Shown: piece by piece, positions 17,533-25,326 of the stretch | How positions within the stretch are numbered: the first letter of the stretch is position 1 | Layout of the letters: every line of letters begins with the position of its first letter | From: Parasalinivibrio latis | GTDB lineage: Bacteria; Pseudomonadota; Gammaproteobacteria; Enterobacterales; Vibrionaceae | Assembly (NCBI RefSeq): GCF_036825535.1 | Contig: NZ_CP098812.1 | Location: 2,356,001 to 2,420,000, forward strand | Direction: 5' to 3' | DNA: 64,000 bases | Position numbers and translations under genes: made by a program | The notes under the pieces: generated by a model | The model's input: the letters and a program-made list of their open reading frames with translations, nothing else | Told to the model about the DNA's origin: nothing | The model's database searches: none

Positions 17533-18156
17533 ATGATCAACCCCAAGGACTTTTGGAACAAAAACGCGCCAGGCTATGCCAAGCGGCCGGTCAGGAATGA
17601 AGCGGATTACCGGAAAAAGCTGGCAATGACGCAGGCGTACTTCCAGCCTGACTGGGAGGTATTAGAGTTTGCGTGCGGGACAGGGACAACAGCGATCCAC
17701 CATTCCTCCCTTGTGAAGCATATCGTTGCAACCGACTTATCTGACGGAATGCTGGAGATCGCCCGGAAAAAGGCTGATGATACCGGGGTGCAAAATATCA
17801 GCTTTCAGCAAGGGACGTTAGAGACTCTGCCTCTTAAGCCGGAAAGCTTTAACGCTGTACTTGGGCTGAATATTCTTCACCTTCTGGAGGATATTGAGGG
17901 AACATCAGAAAAAGTATATAGCCTGCTAAAGCCCGGTGGCATCTTTGTATCTAGTACCGCACTTGTCGGTAACCTCAACGTCTTTTTCCACGTCTTTATC
18001 AGCGTATTGCAGTGGATTGGCAAAGCACCTTATGTGAACAGGTTCAGCAAGCCGGAGTTGGTGTCCGCCCTCACCAACGCTGGGTTTACTATTGAACAGG
18101 AATGGCAGCCGGGAAAAGACTCTGTGTTTATTGTGGCAAGAAAGTCGGCAACCTGA
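17533..18156 (+). CDS. Class I SAM-dependent methyltransferase
   Basis: A 207-residue methyltransferase. Motif I, binding S-adenosylmethionine, is VLEFACGTGTTA (about residues 43-54); the acidic end of strand 2 is ATDLSDGMLEIA (about 66-77); the post-I and motif IV region is NAVLGLNILHLLED, and LKPGGIFVSST follows. This is the pattern of small-molecule methyltransferases of the UbiE/Methyltransf_11 type; the substrate is unknown. It is a single-gene unit bracketed by two copies of a repeat, which suggests it may have arrived as a cassette. No clear ribosome site precedes ATG 17533. Confidence 0.85.
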   Translation: MINPKDFWNKNAPGYAKRPVRNEADYRKKLAMTQAYFQPDWEVLEFACGTGTTAIHHSSLVKHIVATDLSDGMLEIARKKADDTGVQNISFQQGTLETLPLKPESFNAVLGLNILHLLEDIEGTSEKVYSLLKPGGIFVSSTALVGNLNVFFHVFISVLQWIGKAPYVNRFSKPELVSALTNAGFTIEQEWQPGKDSVFIVARKSAT

Positions 18157-18525
18157 CCGCAGAGCGCCTTTGATTACAGTAAACAATGTGCCGCCTAACC
18201 GATGGCACAGCACCATTAGTTAGTATGCGGACAGTTTACCGTTGTGGTACTACAAAGGCTCGCCAACCATCTCGCCGTGGTCTGAATAACAAAATATGTT
18301 TTTGACTACCTAGTTGCGGGTTATGGTCATGGGTGAGACCTTCCCTTTAAAAGACAACGTTAAAAAAACTCCGTCAACCCAGAATAAGCCTCATCGCGTG
18401 TTGCCTAAAAACGCCAGCTACCGCCCGCATAACGTCATACACAGTTTCTGTCTCATTCCAAAACCAATTTTAAGCCCCAGATCGAACTACTTTAAATGCA
18501 CTCAATAAATTCACGGACTAAGAAC
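18157..18525. other. Intergenic region with right repeat copy
   Basis: No convincing gene; a 64-codon forward reading frame (18314-18508) has no ribosome site or protein-like features. The region holds the right copy of the 900-bp-spaced repeat and, further on, a TCATGGGT segment at about 18327 also found after the left copy at about 17423. Confidence 0.45.
18202..18245 (+). repeat. Right copy of direct repeat flanking the methyltransferase gene
   Basis: ATGGCACAGCAC, then CATTAGTT, then a diverged part ending in ACCGTT, matching the copy at 17302. Here the core is also within a small imperfect hairpin, CTAAC...ATGG...CCAT...GTTAG. Confidence 0.6.
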
Positions 18526-19611
18526 ATGTTACACAACGGGATTACACTAAAACCCTACGTAAACGCTCTGTTACTTGGCTGTTTGTTTGTGATTTTTCCT
18601 CCAGTGCAGGCCAGCCATCATTTCGAAAGTCTCCTCACACAACAAAACCCTGAGTATGACCTCACCGATCTCTATGTTTTTGAATCAGAAAAAAGTGGGT
18701 ACACCACTTTTATTGTCGATATCAACCCGACAACCGGAAAAGATGGCGTTGCCAAGTTTGGCAGCAACGGTGTTTACAGCGTGCACATTGCCAGCAACCC
18801 TCAGATGGAAACAGGCGGCCTGACAGTCACTGCTTACCTTGAAGGAGATCAGTTGGTGTTTGGTATCGCCTCTGGTGCGAATCAGGCTGTCGGCACCAAA
18901 GGTGAGGAGGTCGGCCGAGCAACTGTGGGAGAAGAAACCACATTCAACAACGGAATGCGAGTATGGGCAGGTGCTGCTCGTGATCCCTTTGTTGGCAACT
19001 CTGGAGGCATTGTTGCATTCCGGACTAAACTTGCGCAGGGGGCACTGGATCTTGCATCTTTCAATGAAGGGGTTGACCTGTTCGCCACCCTCCAAAGCAG
19101 CATAATTGTTACCGAAATACCCAATGATATGCTTCCGCCGGAGATATACGTTTACGCAACCAGCGCAATGTACAATGTCGATACCTGGGTTCAGGTAAAC
19201 CGTCTTGCCAACCCGCTGATGACTCACCTTTTTATGGCAAATAATAATCTCGAAATTGCAGAGCATGTAGGACATCGCCCGGATACAGACAACGCCCGCG
19301 CTTACGCTGTGTCCGGTATGGTCTTGCGAGCCGTATCTTTGGACGGAAAGATTGCAGACCCTGTCGAATACGCTGATGCAGTTGCCGCCAAACTGCTCCC
19401 GGATATGATCCCATATAAGACAGGGACTAAAGCGGCATACGCCTATGATTCAGCTAAGGGACGCGAATCAATCAATGGCCGAAAACCAGGAGATGACGCA
19501 ATGGATACGGCACTGAGCATTTTCATGGGCAGGGCTGTCACTGACCATGCAAACCAGTTTGACCGCCATCCAGCCACGTTCCCTTACGTTACTCCGGTTA
19601 CCGGCGAGTAA
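18526..19611 (+). CDS. Secreted DUF4331-family protein
   Basis: A 361-residue protein from ATG 18526 with a signal peptide ending near VQA-SHHF (about residues 28-32). An upstream ATG at 18496 adds ten polar residues and lacks a ribosome site, so it was not chosen. The mature start SHHFES, then YDLTDLYVFES, EIPNDMLPPE, NRLANPLMTHLF and NGRKPGDDAMDTALS are the landmarks of DUF4331 proteins. These are exported proteins of unknown function in many bacteria. It is a single-gene unit with its own terminator. Confidence 0.8.
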   Translation: MLHNGITLKPYVNALLLGCLFVIFPPVQASHHFESLLTQQNPEYDLTDLYVFESEKSGYTTFIVDINPTTGKDGVAKFGSNGVYSVHIASNPQMETGGLTVTAYLEGDQLVFGIASGANQAVGTKGEEVGRATVGEETTFNNGMRVWAGAARDPFVGNSGGIVAFRTKLAQGALDLASFNEGVDLFATLQSSIIVTEIPNDMLPPEIYVYATSAMYNVDTWVQVNRLANPLMTHLFMANNNLEIAEHVGHRPDTDNARAYAVSGMVLRAVSLDGKIADPVEYADAVAAKLLPDMIPYKTGTKAAYAYDSAKGRESINGRKPGDDAMDTALSIFMGRAVTDHANQFDRHPATFPYVTPVTGE

Positions 19612-19625
19612 TTACCTACTCCCAT

Positions 19626-19658
19626 AAAAGGCGTGTTCATTAAATGACATGCCTTTTT
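19626..19658 (+). terminator. Terminator after the DUF4331 gene
   Basis: AAAGGC...GCCTTT stem, extended by partial pairing inside, ending in TTTTT. It starts 15 bp after the stop codon. Confidence 0.75.
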
Positions 19659-19995
19659 CTTTACCTACACCAGAATCTCTCCAAAAACCACACTTATAAA
19701 ATACTGCTCATATTAATGGATGTATAAATCATTTACATGATCAGAGTTATTTATTTGGAAGTTCATTTCATCCACTTAATTTAAATAATTTCCAAGGCAA
19801 TTCACAATATCATATTACTAATGTGGTCAGCAGATAGGTAAATAACGCTGTAACTTTATTGCTTGATGTTGTCCTGTATCATGTTTTACGATTCATTAAA
19901 GGTTTTTATTCAACTACTATATTTAACTTTCTTTATATGCGTTAAAACTCTTCATTAAATTTATTTCGAACTTAAGAATGAAGGTATGATTCAAA
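19659..19995. other. AT-rich upstream region of isolated pilin gene
   Basis: About 340 bp, strongly AT-rich, without a plausible gene. I see no clear sigma-54 site, which many pilin genes use. TTGATGTTG and TATGCG boxes could be parts of sigma-70 promoters but none is convincing. Confidence 0.4.
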
Positions 19996-20520
19996 TTGAA
20001 TAAAAATGGTTTCACTTTAATCGAACTCGTAGTTGTCATTGTTATCTTGGGGATACTTTCTGTCACTGCCGCTCCACGGTTTTTGAATTTCTCAAAAGAT
20101 GCCCATATTGCTGCAGTATCGGGAACAGGGGCTGCATTTAGATCTGCCATTGGTTTAGCCTATGCGAAAGCACTGGTTTCAAATGGTGGTGGGCCAATTG
20201 ATGACCTTCAGATGTATGGCAGCGGAGCATCAGGCCAAATAGACATTAATCTATGGGGTTACCCTGCACAACAATACAATACTGAGGCTGAAAGCAGCCC
20301 CAGGCTTAACAACGTTGACGATTGCCTGTCCGTCTGGAGAGCACTGTACGCAAATGCACCCAGCATTTCGGAATCCTCGAGTAAAAACGATTCCCTTTAC
20401 CAGGCAATTTATAACGATCCTGACCAATGTACCTACAAATATAACCCCCTGCCAACACTGAATATTGACTATGACTCCAGAAACGGAAGTGTAGTGATTG
20501 ATCGTGATACATCCAGTTAA
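19996..20520 (+). CDS. Type IV pilin-like protein (MSHA/PilE type), TTG start
   Basis: A 174-residue prepilin. A five-residue leader ends in Gly, then FTLIELVVVIVILGILSV, the class IV-type prepilin-peptidase site and hydrophobic stem with the conserved Glu at mature position 5. Two Cys residues (VDDCLS and DQCTYK) probably form the C-terminal disulfide loop. The only suitable start is TTG 19996: no in-frame ATG lies upstream of the prepilin site, and AAGG sits 11 nt upstream. An out-of-frame ATG at 19986 opens only five codons. It is isolated from assembly genes and from the three related pilins near 59-61 kb. Confidence 0.85.
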   Translation: MNKNGFTLIELVVVIVILGILSVTAAPRFLNFSKDAHIAAVSGTGAAFRSAIGLAYAKALVSNGGGPIDDLQMYGSGASGQIDINLWGYPAQQYNTEAESSPRLNNVDDCLSVWRALYANAPSISESSSKNDSLYQAIYNDPDQCTYKYNPLPTLNIDYDSRNGSVVIDRDTSS

Positions 20521-20608
20521 GCGGGTATCAGAAGGAGAGTATTGAAAGAAAATTCTTATCTGATTTGAAGCCATACCCCACCATATAAAAAGCATGATAG
20601 GGGAGTCT

Positions 20609-21094
20609 TTATTTCTTCAATGCCATAGACAGCATCTTATCTGAGATGTCATTAAGTGGTTTCTTGAGCGATTCTGAGGGGCGGACTGTTTTCACACAGT
20701 TGTTTAATGAAAGGACGAATTCTGTGTAAATACGGCTATCGGGGTACCTTTTTCCCAAGTTGTTGACCATGATTTGGTGGTTTTCAGAAATCTTGTCCTC
20801 AAACAATTTGCGTTTCCCCGCGTCACCACCGCTGGCTTCATCCAACGCCGGATCAAGATATTTTCCCTGAATATCTTTGTTATATTTTTGCAATATATCT
20901 TTTATTTTAGCCATATCTTGTTCAGGGTATACTGATATTGAAGATCTCAACTTATTCTCTGAAAGAAAATCTAAGAGTGCCCGGCATTTATGTATATCGT
21001 TGAAACTAAGAGCTAGCGTTTCTGTTGATAGTCCCATCAAACAACCAAAATATCCAAGTAACGCTATTTTTTTAACCTTCCCTGATAAAGACAT
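20609..21094 (-). CDS. Secreted hypothetical protein
   Basis: From ATG 21094 a 161-residue protein with a signal peptide (KVKKIALLGYFGCLMGL core, cleavage near LA-LS at about residue 29). GGGGG lies 5-6 nt upstream; an ATG at 21112 would add six polar residues. The mature part is polar and mostly helical, with two Cys (HKCRALL, NNCVKTV) that could form a disulfide. I recognise no family. It lies next to a gene flanked by palindromic repeats and reads in the same direction, but 134 nt separate the two reading units. Confidence 0.6.
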   Translation of the reverse strand: MSLSGKVKKIALLGYFGCLMGLSTETLALSFNDIHKCRALLDFLSENKLRSSISVYPEQDMAKIKDILQKYNKDIQGKYLDPALDEASGGDAGKRKLFEDKISENHQIMVNNLGKRYPDSRIYTEFVLSLNNCVKTVRPSESLKKPLNDISDKMLSMALKK

Positions 21095-21228
21095 TATGCC
21101 CCCGGTTTCCATCCCAAATTTAAAAGTATTATCTGCTTCAGTTACACGTGTGATTTTTTCAAAATATTGCGTATTGGTATATAGGTAGAATTGGTTGTTT
21201 TCAGCAGATCAATATGAGTCAAAATCCA

Positions 21229-21292
21229 TATACCCACTTCAAGGGAACAACCATTCCTACAGGCTTTTTCCTTAAAGTAATTTGGGTACATA
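21229..21292. repeat. Palindromic intergenic repeat, copy 1
   Basis: Left arm TATACCCACTTCAAGG; right arm, on the reverse strand, TATGTACCCAAATTACTTTAAGG. The arms are inverted and about 25 nt apart. It ends 1 bp before the stop codon of the TPR-like gene. A second element of the same type lies at 22575-22626. Confidence 0.65.
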
Positions 21293-21293
21293 G

Positions 21294-22460
21294 TCATTGT
21301 GCCCGTAACGTGGCAGGCAGCACCCAATGCCAACGCCAGTTAGGCACGTATGGCTTGCACAATGGTGAATTGGCATACTTTCCCGTCATGCGTGTATAAG
21401 TGTATCTAAGGTAGTAAACATCCTGGTTTACTACTTTGCTTGCGGCAGTATCGAACACACTCTGGGTATGCTTGGTCACGTACTTTTTGTCATTGATCGT
21501 AAGGACTTTCTCTTCTTTGGCACTAAGATGGTAGTCAGCGTCCAGCCGCGGGATTTTTTCTGACACAAGGCAGTTTTTCTCAAAAAAGTGTTTATAGCCT
21601 GCCCAGTTACCGTACTCGTCAGTGACGGCCTGATTACATGAATCATTTTTTGGCGATTTTGAGACTCGCCAACAGCCCTTTTCCGGCGCTCCAGTGTGCA
21701 CTTCATTTTCATTCACACAAAATTCAACGAACTGGAAATTTGTCGACATAAGGGTGCGCATCCAATAAAACCTGTCTTTGTTGGTTTCATAGGAAAACCC
21801 ATCAGTCTCAATAAGGGGTATTTGCTTCGGTCTTGTCTCCCCTTCACACAACTTCTCAATATCAGATTCACCCCCTTTTACACCATTGTTGGCTACCCTC
21901 ATTTTTTCCGCTAACGTATTTCCGGCGACCAAAAAATTTTGGTCTTTTTTGATACTTGGCGCTTCCCTAATGGCCTTGGCAAGTAAGTTTTTGGCTACCT
22001 CATATTTGCCGGCTGTCGTAAATGCATTGGCTGCATGTATCAGGTACTGGGGATTTTGAATAACAGAGGGATCAATATCGTACGCTGCATTGGCAGCAAA
22101 GAGGGCATTTTCGCCTTCACCTTTTATGTTGTAACAAACCGTCAGCGCGAAATAGGAAGGCATATTTAGTTGGATCCTGTTTGCCGCAACTGCGTACTCG
22201 ATTGCCGCATCACAGTCATTCCGAAACAGAGCCAGAGTTGTTAAACCATCATAGCCCACCCACCAGTCAGGATACTTTTTTATCAGCGATTGATACCCAT
22301 TTTCCAGCGCAACATATTCTTCTGATGAAATTTTCCGGTTATCCAGCGCGGCACGGAGTTGCTCCTGTACCTTCGCTAAATCGGCCTGACGATCTGCAGC
22401 AGAAGCCGGGGTAACCGTTACGCCGGCAAGGAAAATAATGGCAAAAAGTGGTTTTAACAT
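21294..22460 (-). CDS. Periplasmic TPR-like hypothetical protein
   Basis: A 388-residue protein from ATG 22460, with AGGGGG 8 nt upstream; a GTG at 22481 would add seven residues and is less likely. Signal peptide LKPLFAIIFLAGVTVTPASA-AD. Residues about 40-190 form helical repeats resembling TPR: WVGYDGLTTLALFRNDCDAA, then SYFALTVCYNIKGEGENALF and YLIHAANAFTTAGKYEVAKN. The C-terminal half is beta-rich with several Cys. TPR domains bind partner proteins; no enzyme motif is seen. The gene is bracketed by two palindromic repeats. Confidence 0.65.
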   Translation of the reverse strand: MLKPLFAIIFLAGVTVTPASAADRQADLAKVQEQLRAALDNRKISSEEYVALENGYQSLIKKYPDWWVGYDGLTTLALFRNDCDAAIEYAVAANRIQLNMPSYFALTVCYNIKGEGENALFAANAAYDIDPSVIQNPQYLIHAANAFTTAGKYEVAKNLLAKAIREAPSIKKDQNFLVAGNTLAEKMRVANNGVKGGESDIEKLCEGETRPKQIPLIETDGFSYETNKDRFYWMRTLMSTNFQFVEFCVNENEVHTGAPEKGCWRVSKSPKNDSCNQAVTDEYGNWAGYKHFFEKNCLVSEKIPRLDADYHLSAKEEKVLTINDKKYVTKHTQSVFDTAASKVVNQDVYYLRYTYTRMTGKYANSPLCKPYVPNWRWHWVLPATLRAQ

Positions 22461-22541
22461 TGGACGCCCCCTTTTGTTCACTATCTACGACTTTGAATTT
22501 CAAAGCGTCGACTGTCAAACATTGAGGGAGTTAGACCCTAA

Positions 22542-22563
22542 AACCGGACTCCATGGTCCGGTT
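22542..22563 (-). terminator. Terminator, MFS gene side
   Basis: Perfect stem AACCGGAC / GTCCGGTT, 6-nt loop. On the reverse strand TTTT follows the stem, so it fits termination of transcripts from the MFS gene after the palindromic repeat. Confidence 0.65.
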
Positions 22564-22574
22564 CAAAAGAGATA

Positions 22575-22626
22575 TATACCCAAACCACCTCAAGGTGCAG
22601 TTTTCAGCGAGAGTGGATTGGGTATA
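22575..22626. repeat. Palindromic intergenic repeat, copy 2
   Basis: Outer arms TATACCCAA (22575-22583) and TTGGGTATA (22618-22626) are a perfect 9-bp inverted repeat. The inside reads ACCACCTCAAGGTGCAG then TTTTCAGCGAGAGTGGA. The outer sequence and the CTCAAGG/CTTCAAGG part match copy 1 at 21229. Such elements resemble short palindromic repeats scattered in Vibrio-type genomes (from memory). Confidence 0.7.
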
Positions 22627-22629
22627 CAG

Positions 22630-23838
22630 TTATGCGGGTTGAAGAGAGGTTCTCACCAACGGCTTGTCATCAATTGGTAAGTGCAACAATGCTGCGGCAA
22701 TAGCTAATACAACTGTTGCCCACCAAATCGGGGCGTATGAACCATAGTAGTCATATATTCTGCCACCGGCCCAGGCACCCATAAAACTGCCAACCTGATG
22801 GGTAAAAAATACCAGGCCGTATAAAGTTGAAAGGTAACGTGGCCCGAATATTTGGCGTACCAGGCCTGAGGTTAACGGCACAGTACCTAACCAGCAAAAA
22901 CCAATTGCAGCGCCAAATACCGTCGCTGTTTCGGTCGTCAGTGGCAACAAGACAAACAATGAAAGGACGACTGCCCGCATCAGGTAAAGGCTGCTCATTA
23001 CATATCGCTTGTTGAACTTGTCACCCATCAGCCCCCAGAAATACGAGCCAAAGATGTTAAAAATTCCCACATAGGCCAGAGCCATTGCTGCTGTGTTGCC
23101 CGGCAGCCCCTTGTCTGCGATATAACTCGGAAGGTGTGTAGCAATAAACATCACCTGGAAACCGCAGACAAAGAACCCTGCATGGATAAACCAGTATCCC
23201 CGATGGTGAAACGCTTCTTTCAATGCATCGCTCAGAGTCTGGGCATCATCAACTGCGTTTGTTGCTGCAGTATTTTTGCCGGTTTTCATGAAGGCAGAAA
23301 ACGCCAGCATCACCGCACATACCATCGCAAACACTTGCATGGCTGCCTGCCAGTCAAAGTTTGCCAGCAGTGCCTGAGCCCCTGGTATAACTGCAAACAT
23401 GCCGAATGAACCGGCAGCCGTTGTCAGTCCAAAAGCCTTGGCTGTATGTTCTGCCGGCACCACTTTCGCAACGGCACCCAGAATAATGACGTAGCTGGTT
23501 GCACTCAGCCCAAGTCCAACCAGCACTCCGATGGAAAGGTAGAGCATACCGGAACTGGTGGCAACAGAGGTCAGGTAAAGACCCAGCGCATAGGCAACAC
23601 TGCCCAGGGCAATGATACGCCGGGCACCGAATCGATCAGCAGCCATGCCGATAAAGGGTTGGAAAGCGCCAAACATGAGGTTTTGAACGGCAATGGCTAA
23701 ACTGAAAAACTCACGCCCTGTATTGAATGTTTCGCTGACAGGCATCATAAAGATACCGAAAGATTGCCTTATCCCGAGGCTGATAATCAAAATCCCTATC
23801 CCCAGCCATACCAATAGCGGGAAACGGAAAATGCTCAT
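22630..23838 (-). CDS. Major facilitator superfamily transporter
   Basis: A 402-residue inner-membrane transporter with about twelve membrane segments in two halves and a central cytoplasmic loop near residues 195-220. The MFS signature loop GMAADRFGARRI is between segments 2 and 3, and its counterpart WGLMGDKFNKRYV is in the second half. The pattern is closest to monocarboxylate/oxalate-formate-type MFS proteins. A 55-residue membrane protein is encoded 40 nt upstream in the same direction, probably co-transcribed. The substrate is unknown. Confidence 0.88.
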   Translation of the reverse strand: MSIFRFPLLVWLGIGILIISLGIRQSFGIFMMPVSETFNTGREFFSLAIAVQNLMFGAFQPFIGMAADRFGARRIIALGSVAYALGLYLTSVATSSGMLYLSIGVLVGLGLSATSYVIILGAVAKVVPAEHTAKAFGLTTAAGSFGMFAVIPGAQALLANFDWQAAMQVFAMVCAVMLAFSAFMKTGKNTAATNAVDDAQTLSDALKEAFHHRGYWFIHAGFFVCGFQVMFIATHLPSYIADKGLPGNTAAMALAYVGIFNIFGSYFWGLMGDKFNKRYVMSSLYLMRAVVLSLFVLLPLTTETATVFGAAIGFCWLGTVPLTSGLVRQIFGPRYLSTLYGLVFFTHQVGSFMGAWAGGRIYDYYGSYAPIWWATVVLAIAAALLHLPIDDKPLVRTSLQPA

Positions 23839-23878
23839 TATTTTACCTTTTAGTATGTTGTTTTACTGAGGCGAGACC

Positions 23879-24046
23879 TTATTTCCCGTGTGTTTTGATC
23901 CCAGAGTTTTGCTGATGACATCCACCGTTCACAGCATGCTTTGAGAGCGCCTGTTGCAACGGCTCGCAGTAATGAACGGCAAACAGGGTTACGCCCAGCA
24001 AAAGCAACCAGCGCACCAATTGCGCAGTCAGTGATTGAGAAAACAT
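23879..24046 (-). CDS. Small membrane protein upstream of MFS gene, 55 aa
   Basis: Read directly on the reverse strand from ATG 24046 to TAA 23879. The product starts MFSQSLTAQLVRW, then a hydrophobic segment (LLLLGVTLFAVHY, about residues 14-26) and a polar tail with two Cys and several His (GGCHQQN). TGAGG sits 6 nt before the ATG, a good ribosome site. It lies 40 nt upstream of the MFS gene on the same strand. No family recognised; it could be an accessory peptide of the transporter. Evidence is the ribosome site, membrane segment and operon position. Confidence 0.55.
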   Translation of the reverse strand: MFSQSLTAQLVRWLLLLGVTLFAVHYCEPLQQALSKHAVNGGCHQQNSGIKTHGK

Positions 24047-24247
24047 GGTGGCCTCAGTGCAGGAAAGCGGCGTAGGTTAGGGATTAGTACGACATGAAGC
24101 AAATGAATTAGAATCATAAAAGCCATGCACCACATGCATTTGCCTATATTTCACCCAAACAATCCTTTGGACTTAACAAATGATAAGGCGCCTCCCAATC
24201 AAGATTCGTAGCCTTGAATCTGCATCAGAATAACGGAGGGAAATGCA

Positions 24248-25117
24248 ATGGAACTTGTTAGCTACTACCACAAAGGCACTGCCGGCAAAGCTATTTATTG
24301 GTTATTGGGGTTCATCACCATTTTTGCAGGCACCGTTATGCTCTTTACTTACAACACCGAGGCCGATATTAGCCGTCACACGGACTATGTTCTGTCAGTA
24401 AGTGAGCAACTACCCGCCACACAATATGATCCTGAGAAATTTGATGCTTTACCCGCTCCGGTTCAACGCTATTTCCATTTTACTTTTATTGAACCTGCCA
24501 AGAGATTCAATGCCGTTGAAATGACAATGGAGGGTGATTTTCGCCGACCGCAGCAGAGTACTTTCGCTTTTACTACTGCAGAGCAAACCGCCGCGGTAAA
24601 CAGTCCGGCGTTTGTATTTTCCGCGACAACCCCAATCATCCCCGGTATATGGGCAAGAGCCTACGATGCCTTTTATAACGGGGAGATGGAAATGAAAGCC
24701 AAGATTCTCTCCACACTCACTGTGGTTGATGAAAGGGAGACACCAGAGCTTAACCGGATTTCGCTGAGACGCTGGCTGCTGGAAGCGCCACTCTACCCAT
24801 CCGCCCTTCTCCCCGTAGGATTAGTTACTTGGGAGGCGATTGACGAATACCATGCCCGCGCCACGGTCAACCATGATGGGATGAGTGCATCCATGGTTGC
24901 GAAATTTCGTGAGGATGGAAGCCTTGAGTCCTTTGCCGCGGAGAAAGACGGGGATCTCAACACGCCGTATCACGGATCTGGCGAACATGTACTCAGGGAA
25001 GACTACCGTCTGGTTAACGGCATGATGATTCCCCACCGCTTTGTGATATCAAGGGCAGCGGATGGAAAGGTTTATCCGTTCTGGAAAGGAGAGGTCTCAG
25101 CCATTTCCTTCAAGTAG
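24248..25117 (+). CDS. Membrane-anchored protein, DUF6544/DUF6920-like
   Basis: A 289-residue protein with one membrane segment (about residues 17-36) and a large exported domain. LPAPVQRYFHFTF (about 68-80), RRWLLEAPLYPSALLP (about 177-192) and WEAIDEYHARATV are landmarks of a domain of unknown function that I recall as DUF6544/DUF6920. GGAGGG precedes ATG 24248. It diverges from the MFS unit. The function is not known, and the family name is from memory. Confidence 0.65.
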   Translation: MELVSYYHKGTAGKAIYWLLGFITIFAGTVMLFTYNTEADISRHTDYVLSVSEQLPATQYDPEKFDALPAPVQRYFHFTFIEPAKRFNAVEMTMEGDFRRPQQSTFAFTTAEQTAAVNSPAFVFSATTPIIPGIWARAYDAFYNGEMEMKAKILSTLTVVDERETPELNRISLRRWLLEAPLYPSALLPVGLVTWEAIDEYHARATVNHDGMSASMVAKFREDGSLESFAAEKDGDLNTPYHGSGEHVLREDYRLVNGMMIPHRFVISRAADGKVYPFWKGEVSAISFK

Positions 25118-25145
25118 CGTTGTAGATATAGGACTTCTTCACAAT

Positions 25146-25180
25146 AACGGAGCCTTTTTTATTTATAGGCTCCTCCGTTT
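25146..25180 (+). terminator. Terminator after the DUF6544-like gene
   Basis: ACGGAGCC pairs with GGCTCCTCCGT with a two-base bulge. The loop is T-rich, and TTTTG follows the stem. It lies 30 bp past the stop codon. Confidence 0.65.
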
Positions 25181-25326
25181 TGCCTGAAGGATTAAAGTCG
25201 TTGAATACAACCATACAGAAATCAGCGACAGCGATTCCTTTGATACCAGCACCCACTTTTTACTGCACCGGGCGGAAACATGGAAACACGATATTCGTCC
25301 AAAGGTGTTACCAGCATGCGCCTTGT

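Noticed and set aside
18191..18222. GCCTAAC ... GTTAG around the right repeat copy, considered as an integron attC site
   Set aside because: The core and inverse-core sites are incomplete, the left copy lacks them, and no integrase gene is visible.
18314..18508. 64-codon forward frame before the DUF4331 gene
   Set aside because: No ribosome site, no hydrophobic or domain pattern, and composition like the surrounding intergenic DNA.
19986..20003. ATG just upstream of the isolated pilin
   Set aside because: Out of frame with the pilin and stops after five codons; ribosome site would be too close.
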